Shown here: piece by piece, positions 1 through 8,462 of the stretch
Layout: each line of letters starts with the position of its first letter
Position numbering within the stretch: the first letter of the stretch is position 1
Assembly (NCBI RefSeq): GCF_021653995.1
Contig: NZ_JAJJOZ010000008.1
Span: 1 to 64,000 of the forward strand
Reading direction: 5' to 3'
Length of the DNA stretch: 64,000 nt
DNA from: Allopusillimonas lactea
GTDB lineage: Bacteria > Pseudomonadota > Gammaproteobacteria > Burkholderiales > Burkholderiaceae_B
Translations under genes and position numbers: made by a program
Notes under the pieces: generated by a model
Told to the model about the DNA's origin: nothing
What the model saw: only the letters and a program-made list of their open reading frames with translations
Database searches by the model: none

Positions 1-26
1 GGGGAAAACTTGTTGTTCTTGCTCAT
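1..26 (-). CDS. IS3-family transposase OrfA, first codons only
   Basis: Reading leftward from the ATG at 26, the codons give M-S-K-N-N-K-F-S-P. This matches the start of IS3-family OrfA proteins, which carry a [KR]-F-[ST]-P-E-V-R-E-R-A opening before the helix-turn-helix. GGAG sits just upstream in the leader. Only about nine codons are inside the window, so the call rests on this short motif, on the IS-type leader, and on the related fragment at 8457-8498. OrfA normally binds the IS ends and is fused to OrfB by frameshifting. Confidence 0.6.
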
Positions 27-76
27 GACTCCATTCTCTCAAGAATTGAAGCCTCCTCAAAACCCGGTTCGATTCA
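1..76 (-). mobile_element. Left end of an IS3-family insertion sequence (cut by window edge)
   Basis: On the minus strand this stretch reads as a typical IS3-family left terminus: a TGAA-type end at about position 76, a noncoding leader, a GGAG ribosome site, and an ATG at 24-26. The terminal leader resembles a second, decayed copy at 8457-8553; I count about 30 of 45 aligned bases identical. The rest of the element lies outside the window. The exact terminal repeat and target duplication cannot be fixed from here. Confidence 0.7.
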
Positions 77-489
77 CGGGGCGGTGCGGCCGCCTCCCTA
101 AGCGTAGCAAGCGTGGTCGCGCCTCTTATGGGATTACCGTTATCACTGGGCAGCACAAGCCGACTGGGTTTGATGTCCTCACACTAAGAAATACCGGGCG
201 CTCATGTGCAATGGCGCTGGCATGTGCCATCCTCGTTGTCGAAGCCTCACCCGCGAATAATCTTGCATACGAACAGATCCAGAAGTAGGCATAGACAGCG
301 GAAGCACCCCGTGATGGTAAAGACCAGGTGGGTGATATCCCAAAACGATAGAGTTCGTTGGACGCCTCTGCTGCCAAGGCCCGAGGTTGAGGGACGCGTT
401 CGTGGCCAACTCGGCAGACTTTGGCGATTCGCTAGCCTGAGGTACTGATCCTGGCAAGCCATGCGGCGCACAATCGGCGAAGGCTCCAA
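77..489 (-). pseudogene. Broken IS3-type OrfB transposase (DDE integrase core)
   Basis: No intact gene lies here, but the minus strand keeps pieces of an IS3 OrfB in more than one frame. Around 331-342 it reads S-F-W-D-I-T-H-L, the block with the first catalytic Asp, followed by a degraded strand resembling the usual L-Y-L-Y-x-x-x-D-V-x-S-R-K-I stretch (here L-L-L-D-L-F-V-C-K-I-I). Around 120-148 another frame reads S-D-N-G-N-P-I-R-G-A-T-T-L-A-T-L, the block with the second Asp. The distance between the two suits an IS3 core with small indels. A stop codon and a frameshift separate the blocks, and the gene is cut at about 76 by the other IS end. It was therefore dead or was killed by that insertion. 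Confidence 0.6.
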
Positions 490-803
490 ACGGCGCGTCG
501 TCTCATGGATGAGCCTGAGCCGCAGGCTGGTCAGCCCATACTTCAGTTAGCCCAGATCCCTGGCATCTGCGGCTAGCTTGGTCGACACATTGAATACTAA
601 CTTCCAAGCGAGGGAAAACTCGACGAATGTTTTGTGCCCATTGCGTTAGGCATTGACCGAACTACTACATAAATAAGGAATAAATACATAAATAAAGGTT
701 ATTGATTACCATAAAAATAATTAGTTATTATTTATCAATTAAAGCCGATAGACTGATCTGCCGACCCCAAATAGGCCCCAAAAAAGGCAACACGAGGATA
801 AGC
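490..803. other. Stretch without a recognisable gene, upstream of the acyl-CoA operon
   Basis: About 300 bases lie between the transposase remnant and the first catabolic gene. The left part is of mixed composition and probably more mobile-element debris. From about 650 the DNA becomes very AT-rich, with repeated ATAAATA-like words at 670-695. The promoter of the operon should be here; a TTGACC at 653-658 is a possible -35, but I see no convincing -10 at the right distance. Confidence 0.4.
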
Positions 804-2327
804 ATGGACGTTATCGGAAACAGAACACTTCGGGATCTTTTGCAAGTGCAGGCGGCCTGTTATGGCGACAAAATCTTTCTTGTGCATGAGACAGCGCAGG
901 AAGAAATAACAGAATTCAGTTATCGCGAAATTTGTCGTAAAGCATTCGAAATAGCCACATATCTTGAATCCAAAGGGCTAAAAAAGGGAGACAAAGTATT
1001 TGTCTTCTTACGTAATACACCCAATTTCATTGCGACATGGTTCGGAATTGTCTCAGCTGGACTGGTGATGGTCCCAGGTAATATTTATCTGACCGAATCA
1101 GAAATTGAATATCAGATTCAGCATAGTGATCCAAGTTTAATTGTTACGGAAGGTAATTTCCTCGAGGTTATTAAAAAATCCATTAATTCCAAGAAAATAG
1201 AAATAACTCTTGAGAATGATATTGTCGCAGAGAGCGAAGGGATTACCCAAGATTCTCCTCTTCCGAGCATCACATCCGACGATTTAGCGCAGGTGCTCTA
1301 CACTTCTGGCACATCAGCCCGCCCAAAAGGGGTAATGCTTACTCACGCTAATTTTATCTGGTCCGCTATTTCAAGTGCGCTTCATTCAAACTTTACCCCA
1401 AATGATCGAATATTCAACAATAAGCCTTTATTTCACGCTAATTGTCAGGATTCAGTAGTTTCAGGACTGTTTTCAGGGGCAACCGTTATTATTGGTGAAC
1501 GCTACAGTGCGAGCCGATATATGACTCAATTAGTAAGGCATAAAGCGACAGTATGCAGTTTGTCCGGCATGCTGTGCCGCACTCTATTAAATCAGCCTGC
1601 TTCTGCACTGGATACTTCTCACAGTATCCGATTTGCAGGATATGCGATCAATATCTCCGAAGACGAAATTCAGCGATTTCAAGAGCGGTTCAATATAAAG
1701 CTCAGAAATAGCTATGGCCAATCCGAAAGTATGTTGTATGTCACGTTTGAGTCGCTAACCGGCCCTTCCACTTATCCTTCGATCGGGCGCCCTGCTATAG
1801 GACGAGATGTCTTTATCGTCGACGAAAATGCCCTACCTCTTTCAGCTAATCAAACGGGCGAAATCGTGGTTAGCGGAATCAGAGGGCGCACTCTCATGCT
1901 GGGATATCTTAACGACGAAACTGCAACCAAAGAAACATTAAAAAATGGATGGCTCCATACCGGCGACCTAGGCTATTTTGATGAGGCTGGTAATTTGTTT
2001 TTCTTCGGAAGAAAAAAAGAGATTATTAAACGATCTGGCGAAAACATATCAGCAGCCGAAGTTGAAGAAGCGCTGATGATGCATCCTTCCGTTCGTGATG
2101 TCGCAGTGATCGGCATACCGGATCCCGTAAGAGATCAGGCGGTAATGGCTTGTATTGTAACGCGGAATGATACGTCTATAACGCAGGCGGATATAACAGA
2201 GCACTGCCAAAAATATTTAGCATATTTCAAGGTGCCTACCTATATTAAGTTTTTTGATGAGCTGCCAAGAAACGCAAGCGGAAAGGTATTGAAGCGGGAA
2301 CTGATCGAGAGGTCAAAAAATGGATGA
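804..2327 (+). CDS. Acyl-CoA synthetase (AMP-forming, ANL superfamily)
   Basis: This enzyme should activate a carboxylic acid with ATP and CoA through an acyl-adenylate, in the cytoplasm. With the ATG at 804 the protein has 507 residues, and GAGG lies about eight bases upstream; the longer reading frame from a TTG at 702 has no such site. Visible ANL motifs are the ATP loop Y-T-S-G-T-S-A-R-P-K-G-V, the Y-G-Q-S-E-S block, the hinge stretch G-W-L-H-T-G-D-L-G-Y and G-R-K-K-E-I-I-K-R-S-G-E-N, and the C-terminal P-R-N-A-S-G-K-V-L-K with the catalytic Lys. The residue after the ATP-loop Ser is Ala-Arg rather than the usual Gly/Thr. It starts a tightly packed operon and overlaps the next gene by 8 bases. 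The substrate is unknown. Codon use is AT-rich, unlike genes right of 8.7 kb. Confidence 0.88.
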   Translation: MDVIGNRTLRDLLQVQAACYGDKIFLVHETAQEEITEFSYREICRKAFEIATYLESKGLKKGDKVFVFLRNTPNFIATWFGIVSAGLVMVPGNIYLTESEIEYQIQHSDPSLIVTEGNFLEVIKKSINSKKIEITLENDIVAESEGITQDSPLPSITSDDLAQVLYTSGTSARPKGVMLTHANFIWSAISSALHSNFTPNDRIFNNKPLFHANCQDSVVSGLFSGATVIIGERYSASRYMTQLVRHKATVCSLSGMLCRTLLNQPASALDTSHSIRFAGYAINISEDEIQRFQERFNIKLRNSYGQSESMLYVTFESLTGPSTYPSIGRPAIGRDVFIVDENALPLSANQTGEIVVSGIRGRTLMLGYLNDETATKETLKNGWLHTGDLGYFDEAGNLFFFGRKKEIIKRSGENISAAEVEEALMMHPSVRDVAVIGIPDPVRDQAVMACIVTRNDTSITQADITEHCQKYLAYFKVPTYIKFFDELPRNASGKVLKRELIERSKNG

Positions 2328-2844
2328 TTCAATAATCAACGAATGGCAAGATCGTTTGGTAGGCCATGTAAAAAGTTTTTATTTAGGTGTGATCGACCCA
2401 TTGTGGTCCCAGCGTTACGCAATCGCGGTTGATGATCTTGATCCAGTGTATTTTGATGACGATGCAGCGGCACGGGCTGGGCTCAAGGGCGTGATTGCGC
2501 CTCCAAACTATATTGCTACTCTTCGAGCCGCACCCGGCGCAGGGCCTAGCGAAGTTGATCTATTAGAAGACGGCACATCTCCTGACGGAAGGCCTGCTAT
2601 TCCAGGTCTTCAGATAATGGGAGGAGGGCAATCGATTGAATTTCTTGAACCCGTATACTGCGGTGAAAAGATATGGGGGGACAAAAAAATAAAATCAATA
2701 ACCTCTCGTGAAAGCAAGAGTGGAAAATTGATAATTATTGAGGAAGAGATTATCTACAAGGATGAGTCGTCCGTTACTAAAATAGTTCTTATCAATAAAT
2801 CGCTGTATCGGATAGTAGAGGGCTTCAATGGAAACGCCGAATGA
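2320..2844 (+). CDS. MaoC-like hydratase, N-terminal hot-dog half (FAS1/HTD2-like)
   Basis: The 174-residue protein resembles the N-terminal half of two-part MaoC/FAS1-like dehydratases. These families use a double hot dog in which one half supports the acyl tunnel and the other carries the active site. Supporting stretches are D-P-V-Y-F-D-D-D-A-A-A-R-A-G near residue 41, the I-A-P-P-N-Y turn near 59, and G-G-Q-S-I-E-F-L-E-P-V near 101. The ATG at 2320 has GAGAGG upstream and overlaps the ligase gene by 8 bases. The next gene overlaps it by 17 bases and encodes the complementary half, so a heteromeric enoyl-CoA or mesaconyl-CoA-type hydratase is the natural reading. Substrate not determinable. 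Confidence 0.7.
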   Translation: MDDSIINEWQDRLVGHVKSFYLGVIDPLWSQRYAIAVDDLDPVYFDDDAAARAGLKGVIAPPNYIATLRAAPGAGPSEVDLLEDGTSPDGRPAIPGLQIMGGGQSIEFLEPVYCGEKIWGDKKIKSITSRESKSGKLIIIEEEIIYKDESSVTKIVLINKSLYRIVEGFNGNAE

Positions 2845-3292
2845 ATGCCTCCCGTGGAGGTTTGAGAATATAGAAGTCGGAATGCAGTTACCGACTTTGA
2901 TAAAAAAACCTACAACAACCATGTTATTCAGATTTAGTGCTGTTACATGGAATACACATAGAATTCATTACGACCAAGCTTATGCTCGGAAGGAAAAACA
3001 TCCCGACGTGCTGGTGCAAGCAACCATGCATGGTGCTTTTATGCTCCAAATGCTCAAGCGCTGCGTCGGTCATGCAGGAAAGATTAAGCATTTTGAGTAC
3101 TCAAATAGGGGTCGGGCCGTTCCCGGAGATTTCTTGTATTGCGGTGGATCAGTAACACATATTCATAAGAATAGTAGGGAAATAATCTGTGCGATCAAGG
3201 AAACTAATCAAGATGGGCAAATAGTTACATTGGGTAATGCAGTGCTATTTTTTTCTGATACACCAAATCCATTATCAAAGGAAAATTCATGA
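2828..3292 (+). CDS. MaoC-like hydratase, C-terminal (catalytic) hot-dog half
   Basis: The 154-residue protein carries the signature F-S-A-V-T-W-N-T-H-R-I-H-Y-D near residues 37-50. This is the HTD2/mesaconyl-C4-CoA-hydratase version of the MaoC active-site helix, in which the usual S-G-D-x-N-P-x-H is replaced by an N-x-H-R-I-H-Y-D form. In this branch His is expected to act in water addition across an enoyl-CoA double bond. Start ATG has AGAGGG six bases upstream, inside the previous gene; the stop overlaps the acyl-CoA dehydrogenase start by four bases (ATGA). With the preceding subunit it should hydrate the product of the downstream dehydrogenase. Confidence 0.75.
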   Translation: METPNECLPWRFENIEVGMQLPTLIKKPTTTMLFRFSAVTWNTHRIHYDQAYARKEKHPDVLVQATMHGAFMLQMLKRCVGHAGKIKHFEYSNRGRAVPGDFLYCGGSVTHIHKNSREIICAIKETNQDGQIVTLGNAVLFFSDTPNPLSKENS

Positions 3293-4422
3293 ACTTTGAT
3301 GTCCCTAGCGAATACGAACCATTATTAGAGTTAGTTAGAAAGTTTCGTGATCGCGAACTCATGCCTATCGAGAAGGAGTTTCTCCTTCGAGGCGAGCTGG
3401 ATATAGATGTTAGACAAGCACTCGAACTAAAAGCAAAAAAGTTGGGCTTATGGGCTCTTGAGGTTCCTGAGCAGGATGGTGGCAACGGTCTAGGTCTGCT
3501 TGCATGTGCGCTAATGAATGCTGAGATAGCGCAGTGTGCCATTCCTTTTGCTTTTCCTGGGTCCCCTGAGCCTCTTCTAAATTTTGCGACCGATCAGCAG
3601 CGGGAAAAATATTATTTTCCGGTAATTAAAGGTGAAAAAAGAGGCGTATATGCCTTCACCGAGCCTGATGCTGGCTCAGACGTTCAAGGAATCAAAACCC
3701 GAGCAGTCAAGGATGGTGACGGCTGGGTGTTGAACGGTACAAAAATATACATCACGGATGCTCATCGCGCCGACTATTGTTTTGTATTTGCGGTAACAGA
3801 CCCGGGTAAAGGAGCAAGAGGAGGAATTAGCTGTTTTATTGTCGATTACGATGCTCCTGGTTTCACATTAGGTAGACGTATTCGGACTATGGGTGACGAC
3901 CGTGATCCTTACGAGCTTATATTTAACGATTGCAGAGTGCCTGAAGAAAATCTCTTGGGACCATTGGGATGTGCATTCAGTCTTGGGGATGACCAGTTAA
4001 CACATGGGCGAGTCATTTTGGCTTCAGTATGTTTAGGTTTAGCTGAGAGAAGCATTCGCTATGCAACTGAATGGGCTAAACAGCGTAAAACCTTTGGCAA
4101 ATCAATAAGCGAATATCAAGCAATTCAATGGTATTTGGCTGACTCAATTGTTGAACTTGAGGCTGCCAAGCTCTTAGTTTACAAGGCTGCAGCAATGTAC
4201 GACGCAGGTCAAAAAATAAGAACTGAAGCGCATATGGCCAAGCTATATGCAACAGAAATGGCACAACGAGTGACCGACCGCTGTCTACAGGTTTTAGGGG
4301 GTTTAGGCTACACGCTTGAAACGCCAATTCAAAGCATGTATCGGCATGTGCGCGTTAAACGTATCGGGCACGGAACCACAGAGATCAATCGACTGATGAT
4401 TTCTCGTGCTATTTTTAAATAA
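3289..4422 (+). CDS. Acyl-CoA dehydrogenase family flavoprotein
   Basis: The 377-residue protein has the full acyl-CoA dehydrogenase layout: N-terminal helical domain, central beta domain with F-T-E-P-D-A-G-S-D near residue 123, and C-terminal helices with Q-R-K-T-F-G-K and L-G-G-L-G-Y. It should bind FAD and introduce a double bond next to a thioester, passing electrons to ETF. The C-terminal block that normally reads Y-E-G-T-x-E-I, with the catalytic Glu, here reads I-G-H-G-T-T-E-I, and the alternative Glu position of the isovaleryl/long-chain type is Gly (T-H-G-R). The base is therefore missing or placed elsewhere, and a desaturase role is likely but not assured. It is translationally coupled to the hydratase by ATGA, with AAGGA upstream. 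Confidence 0.85.
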   Translation: MNFDVPSEYEPLLELVRKFRDRELMPIEKEFLLRGELDIDVRQALELKAKKLGLWALEVPEQDGGNGLGLLACALMNAEIAQCAIPFAFPGSPEPLLNFATDQQREKYYFPVIKGEKRGVYAFTEPDAGSDVQGIKTRAVKDGDGWVLNGTKIYITDAHRADYCFVFAVTDPGKGARGGISCFIVDYDAPGFTLGRRIRTMGDDRDPYELIFNDCRVPEENLLGPLGCAFSLGDDQLTHGRVILASVCLGLAERSIRYATEWAKQRKTFGKSISEYQAIQWYLADSIVELEAAKLLVYKAAAMYDAGQKIRTEAHMAKLYATEMAQRVTDRCLQVLGGLGYTLETPIQSMYRHVRVKRIGHGTTEINRLMISRAIFK

Positions 4423-4465
4423 TAAATTTAATGTATAAATTTTTCATTTTAAATTGGAGACATTA

Positions 4466-5449
4466 ATGACTGTAATTATTAAGAAGGTAGTCTTGGTTAT
4501 TATAGGGGCATTTCTTATAAGCGGTACCGTATCTGCAGAAGGGAATGATAGTTACCCGAATCGCCCAATTCGTGTTGTTGTTCCGTATGCCCCTGGGGGC
4601 GGAGCGGATTCATTTGCTCGGCTTGCCGCCCCAGAGCTTGCAAAGGCGCTAAAGACTACCGTTATTGTTGAAAACAGAGCTGGTGGAAATACAGCAATCG
4701 GGGCGCAAACCGTCGCCAAAGCAAAACCGGATGGGTACACCGTGCTCTTCACCACCGATACATCTACTGTTGCTAACGCGGTGTTGTATAAAAACCTTGC
4801 ATACAACCCCGACGAACTAACACCGGTGGGTACGTTGAATGAGGTCGGTCTTGGATTAGTTGTTCGTAGTGATCTTCCCGTCAACTCATTTCGCGAACTA
4901 GTTAAGTACGTGCAAAATAATAAAAATTTGAACTTTGGCTACGGATCGTACGGTGTGGGAAGTCAGGCACATATGATGGGCGAGGCTTTTAATAAGTTAT
5001 TCAATACCGATGTTGTCCATGTTCCTTATCAAGGGGCCGCGCCTGCAGTGGCGGATGTTATCGGCGGTCAGGTGTTATTCACGTTTCCAACATTAATAAC
5101 CGCGGCTGGTAATGTGAAGGCGGGAAAGTTGAAATTCTTGGCAGTAACGGGCGACAAAAGAATGCCCAGCCAACCTGACGTCCCTACCCTTAAGGAACTT
5201 GGTTACGAAAAAATGTCTGTCGGTGCATGGTACGGCTATTATGTGCCAAAAGATACACCTGACGATATTGTGAATGTCTTTAACAAGGCTATTTCAACTA
5301 TTTTGAATGATCCTGCGTTTGTTCAGGAATTGGTGAATCGTGGCGCGGTGCCAATGGTTTCAACACCTCAAGAAATGCAACGACTGATTGATGAGAGTCG
5401 TATTTTCACGAGAGATTTAGTCGAACTCACGAAAATTAAATTGAACTAA
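4466..5449 (+). CDS. Bug/TctC-family periplasmic substrate receptor
   Basis: This is an exported solute receptor of the Bug family, which delivers carboxylates to tripartite tricarboxylate transporters. The start is the ATG at 4466 with GGAGA five bases upstream; the TTG twelve bases earlier lies in the ribosome site region. A hydrophobic signal peptide (residues about 6-24) ends at V-S-A. It is followed by the family's opening Y-P-N-R-P-I-R-V-V-V-P-Y-A-P-G-G-G-A-D. Later family landmarks are G-S-Q-A-H-M-M-G and V-P-Y-Q-G-A-A-P-A. No TctA/TctB membrane genes are nearby, as is common for Bug genes. Its place between catabolic enzymes suggests the ligand is the pathway substrate. Confidence 0.88.
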   Translation: MTVIIKKVVLVIIGAFLISGTVSAEGNDSYPNRPIRVVVPYAPGGGADSFARLAAPELAKALKTTVIVENRAGGNTAIGAQTVAKAKPDGYTVLFTTDTSTVANAVLYKNLAYNPDELTPVGTLNEVGLGLVVRSDLPVNSFRELVKYVQNNKNLNFGYGSYGVGSQAHMMGEAFNKLFNTDVVHVPYQGAAPAVADVIGGQVLFTFPTLITAAGNVKAGKLKFLAVTGDKRMPSQPDVPTLKELGYEKMSVGAWYGYYVPKDTPDDIVNVFNKAISTILNDPAFVQELVNRGAVPMVSTPQEMQRLIDESRIFTRDLVELTKIKLN

Positions 5450-5459
5450 AGGCATTTCC

Positions 5460-7220
5460 GTGAATATTGAAAGCAACAACATAAAGCTTGGCACCGACCT
5501 GAAAGAAGGGATGACAGGAGCCCAAGCTGTGGCTCGTGTCATCTCTGACATGGAACACCCGGTCGTCTTTGGCATGCCAGGCGGCTACACGGTTCAGATC
5601 TTTGATTCACTGTATCCATATCGCGACAAAGTACAGGTCAATCTGGTCCGCCAAGAATCGATCGCTACGGTGATGGCCGAGGCGAGAGGACGGCTCACCA
5701 ACCAGCCGGCATTAGTGATTGGGCAAGGAGCTTGGATTTTAGGCAACGCTGGAATTGGTATTATGGAGGCGCACTTGGGTGCGTCTCCGATGGTCATACT
5801 GGCTGACACCACTGATGGCGGCACTTTTTCGCATCTTGGTCCCTACCAAGCCGGTGGGGGAGGGTACGGTGCCTACGATCTCACTGCAGCGTTGAGGGCC
5901 ATTACAAAGCAGGTATTTGTAGCTACCAATCCGACGCAAGCCATGCAAATGACGCAACTGGCAATCAAACACTCGATTACTGGCGAACCGGGGCCGGTTG
6001 CTGTCATATTTAACGGGCCAGCCCTGTACAAACGTATAGATGCTACCCGTGAACCACCGGTGTACCCAAATGCTTGGTATGGAACGCCTGAGGAGGCCAT
6101 TGCACCGCAAAGTGCTATCGATAAAGCAGTAGCCTTGATTCGAAGCGCACGCGCGCCGATTATTATTTCCGGTAACGGAGTGCGGCTGGGCAAAGCGCAG
6201 AAAACGCTACAATATTTTGCCGAGAAATTGAATGTACCAGTCGCTACGACACCAGCTGGAAAAGGTACATATCCCGAGAACTCCCAGTTGGCGGTAGGCC
6301 TGACCGGAGCGTTCGGGCACGACACGGCTAATAATGCGCTACCGCTTGCGGATGTCATTATTGCTGTAGGTACAAAACTCGGGGCATCAGACACCGCGAA
6401 CCAGCATCGGGATCTTATCGATCCAACGCGCCAGAAAATCGTTCAGATCGATGTTGAGTCTTTGAATCTATCATGGACATTACCGATAGCGGTCCCTGTG
6501 CTTGGTGATGCCACCAATGTATTGAAACGTATCGAGGCTGCGCTTAGCCCTCTTAACTTCGATGGCGTCGCTCGAGTTCAGGCCTTGCGTGAACAGTATC
6601 CATATTTCGATGATGTATCGCTCGATCGCCGAGGTGATTTCAGCGGCAGGGATGCTGCTTCTATATTGAGTGCGACACTGCCTGATAACGGGATCGTCAC
6701 CTGCGATGCAGGTGAAAATCGTTTGTTCGTTTTGAGAGAGTTTCAAACTAAGCAAGATGGGGATATTCTTCAACCCAATGGCGGCGGCGGCATGGGCTAC
6801 GCAGTACCTGCAGCCATGGCGGCCGCCTACCACTTCAAGACCAGACCTGTTGTAGCTGTTTGCGGAGATGGCGGAATCTCCATGAGTCTGCACAGTCTCT
6901 TGAGCGCAATTGAGCTCAGGCTGAAATTAACAGTGCTGGTTCTGGATAACAATGTTCTGGGTTGGATATACAGTTGCCAGCGTGACCGGATCATTGCCTC
7001 CGAGATGCAGCCTTTTGATTTTGTGTCGATTGCCAAAGCCATGGGATGTTATGCCGAAAAAGCGTCGTCCCGCGCGGAGCTGAAGGAGGCACTGAGCCGC
7101 GCTTTCGACTATCAGGGAGTCAGTTTGGTCGTTGCCAATATTTCAAGGACTGACCGTTACCAGGACGTCATGTCATCGCTGCATAAGTACGATATCTACT
7201 CAGTGCCTAAGAGCTCTTGA
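5460..7220 (+). CDS. ThDP-dependent enzyme (acetolactate synthase/2-hydroxyacyl lyase-like)
   Basis: The 586-residue protein shows the three-domain layout of the acetolactate synthase-like family: an N-terminal Pyr domain with V-F-G-M-P-G-G and a Glu in R-Q-E-S-I-A-T that would activate the cofactor, a central domain, and a C-terminal PP domain with G-D-G-G followed 26 residues later by D-N-N, the Mg-ThDP motif. Such enzymes cleave or join C-C bonds next to a carbonyl; carboligase, decarboxylase and 2-hydroxyacyl-CoA lyase are all possible. The GTG at 5460 has AAAGG seven bases upstream; an ATG at 5511 is the alternative. It is the last gene of the operon, ten bases after the receptor, before a strong terminator. 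Confidence 0.8.
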   Translation: MNIESNNIKLGTDLKEGMTGAQAVARVISDMEHPVVFGMPGGYTVQIFDSLYPYRDKVQVNLVRQESIATVMAEARGRLTNQPALVIGQGAWILGNAGIGIMEAHLGASPMVILADTTDGGTFSHLGPYQAGGGGYGAYDLTAALRAITKQVFVATNPTQAMQMTQLAIKHSITGEPGPVAVIFNGPALYKRIDATREPPVYPNAWYGTPEEAIAPQSAIDKAVALIRSARAPIIISGNGVRLGKAQKTLQYFAEKLNVPVATTPAGKGTYPENSQLAVGLTGAFGHDTANNALPLADVIIAVGTKLGASDTANQHRDLIDPTRQKIVQIDVESLNLSWTLPIAVPVLGDATNVLKRIEAALSPLNFDGVARVQALREQYPYFDDVSLDRRGDFSGRDAASILSATLPDNGIVTCDAGENRLFVLREFQTKQDGDILQPNGGGGMGYAVPAAMAAAYHFKTRPVVAVCGDGGISMSLHSLLSAIELRLKLTVLVLDNNVLGWIYSCQRDRIIASEMQPFDFVSIAKAMGCYAEKASSRAELKEALSRAFDYQGVSLVVANISRTDRYQDVMSSLHKYDIYSVPKSS

Positions 7221-7255
7221 CAGTGTGTCAGGGTACTCTGGCTGAAGCGTTCAAT

Positions 7256-7291
7256 AAAAAGGATTGCCATCTACCTGGCATTCCTTTTTTT
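7256..7291. terminator. Bidirectional rho-independent terminator
   Basis: A stem of about 13 base pairs with one T-T mismatch closes a six-base loop (7270-7275). The 5' arm opens with five A and the 3' arm ends in seven T. It lies between the convergent ThDP enzyme and LysR genes and should stop transcription from both sides. Confidence 0.85.
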
Positions 7292-7306
7292 ATGCTAACG
7301 TGGGTA

Positions 7307-8233
7307 TCAGGCCGTCTGGGGTCTAAGCACACTTCGCCCCGACTCCAATACGTTGGTAATTAACCAATCAAGCGCTGGATTATCCCGATCTTTGTGCGAA
7401 ACAACAAAAAAATTCAATTCAGAGTCTTCCACACAATCTGACAATGCGGTAAAAGAGCCGTCGCGCAACCTTTCAGAGATCATGATTTCGGGTAATTGAG
7501 CGATACCGCCGCCGTTTTCAACAATGGCTATTAATGATACCAAATGATTGCATGTATTAAAATGTTCAAGAGTCACGCCATTTTGACGCAACACGTGCTG
7601 AGCAGCGGCGGCGTATTCCGAAGGCTTGGAAATTGTCCAAAGAAGTAAAGTATTAAAAAAATCGCTTAGCGACCAAGACGCATAGGCAGGGTCCTTCAGT
7701 ACGGAAGATGAAATCACCCATTGCATTTTGGTCATACCGACTGGCTGCGTTAAGAAGCGGCCGTGCTCTACAGGCCCTGCAACAATAGCAACATCTAAAG
7801 CTCCTTGGCGCAACTTTCGTTTGAGCTGGTACGCAAGATCCAGCTCAATTTCATACGAGATACGAGGCATTTTATTTCTGAAGTCCTTGAACAAATGGGC
7901 AAACCAACTCATGGTGATTTCACCCATACCAACTCTCAGTGTTCCAGAAGCTTGTAGGGTATCTTGCTCAGGCGAGTCGATCATGAATGCACTTTCAACG
8001 GCCGTGAGCAAAGGCTCTACTCGTTCCACAAAGCGGCGTGCAGCTGGAGTCAACTTCAGATTGCGCCCGCTTTTCTCAAACAGCGGGACACCCAGGGATG
8101 TTTCTAGCTCACGCATACGAGCCGATACGGCAGGCTGAGATGTAAAAAGCTTCTCGGCAGCTGCCCTGAACGTCCCTGTTCTTGCAACCCAGACTAGTGT
8201 CTCTGCGTTCAGCAAATTTTTTTGCCTAGTCAC
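7307..8233 (-). CDS. LysR-family transcriptional regulator
   Basis: The 308-residue protein has a winged helix-turn-helix at residues about 5-65 (A-A-E-K-L-F-T-S-Q-P-A-V-S-A-R-M-R-E-L-E) and a LysR effector-binding domain after residue 90. It starts with GTG at 8233, with GAGAGG seven bases upstream. It converges on the acyl-CoA operon rather than diverging from it, yet shares its AT-leaning composition and island position. It probably senses a pathway intermediate and controls the operon from a distance, but no operator was identified. Confidence 0.85.
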   Translation of the reverse strand: MTRQKNLLNAETLVWVARTGTFRAAAEKLFTSQPAVSARMRELETSLGVPLFEKSGRNLKLTPAARRFVERVEPLLTAVESAFMIDSPEQDTLQASGTLRVGMGEITMSWFAHLFKDFRNKMPRISYEIELDLAYQLKRKLRQGALDVAIVAGPVEHGRFLTQPVGMTKMQWVISSSVLKDPAYASWSLSDFFNTLLLWTISKPSEYAAAAQHVLRQNGVTLEHFNTCNHLVSLIAIVENGGGIAQLPEIMISERLRDGSFTALSDCVEDSELNFFVVSHKDRDNPALDWLITNVLESGRSVLRPQTA

Positions 8234-8374
8234 TCTTCAACCTCTCGTCCGATATAGACTCGTCAAATCCTCGCATTGTTCATGTGGGCCATGTTATCAA
8301 GAAAGGATGGATTGTCGACATGCGAAAACAAATTAGCGGATCACGCCGGGCAGGCTAAACACAGTAGGGTGGTT

Positions 8375-8462
8375 GCAGTGCTGCCAATCTTTGACACGAT
8401 GAGATCCATTGCCGCCTACAATCGCCGGCATTCCCGCGATTCTCCTAAACCGGCAGCACTGC
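8375..8462. repeat. 11-bp inverted repeat pair
   Basis: GCAGTGCTGCC at 8375-8385 is matched by its exact reverse complement at 8452-8462, with 66 bases between. The right arm starts where the decayed IS3 OrfA fragment loses its reading frame. It may be the ends of a small inserted element or a chance pairing. Confidence 0.4.

Noticed and set aside
702..803. Extension of the acyl-CoA synthetase from a TTG at 702
   Set aside because: The 34 extra residues do not resemble the family and have no ribosome site, whereas the ATG at 804 has GAGG at the right distance.
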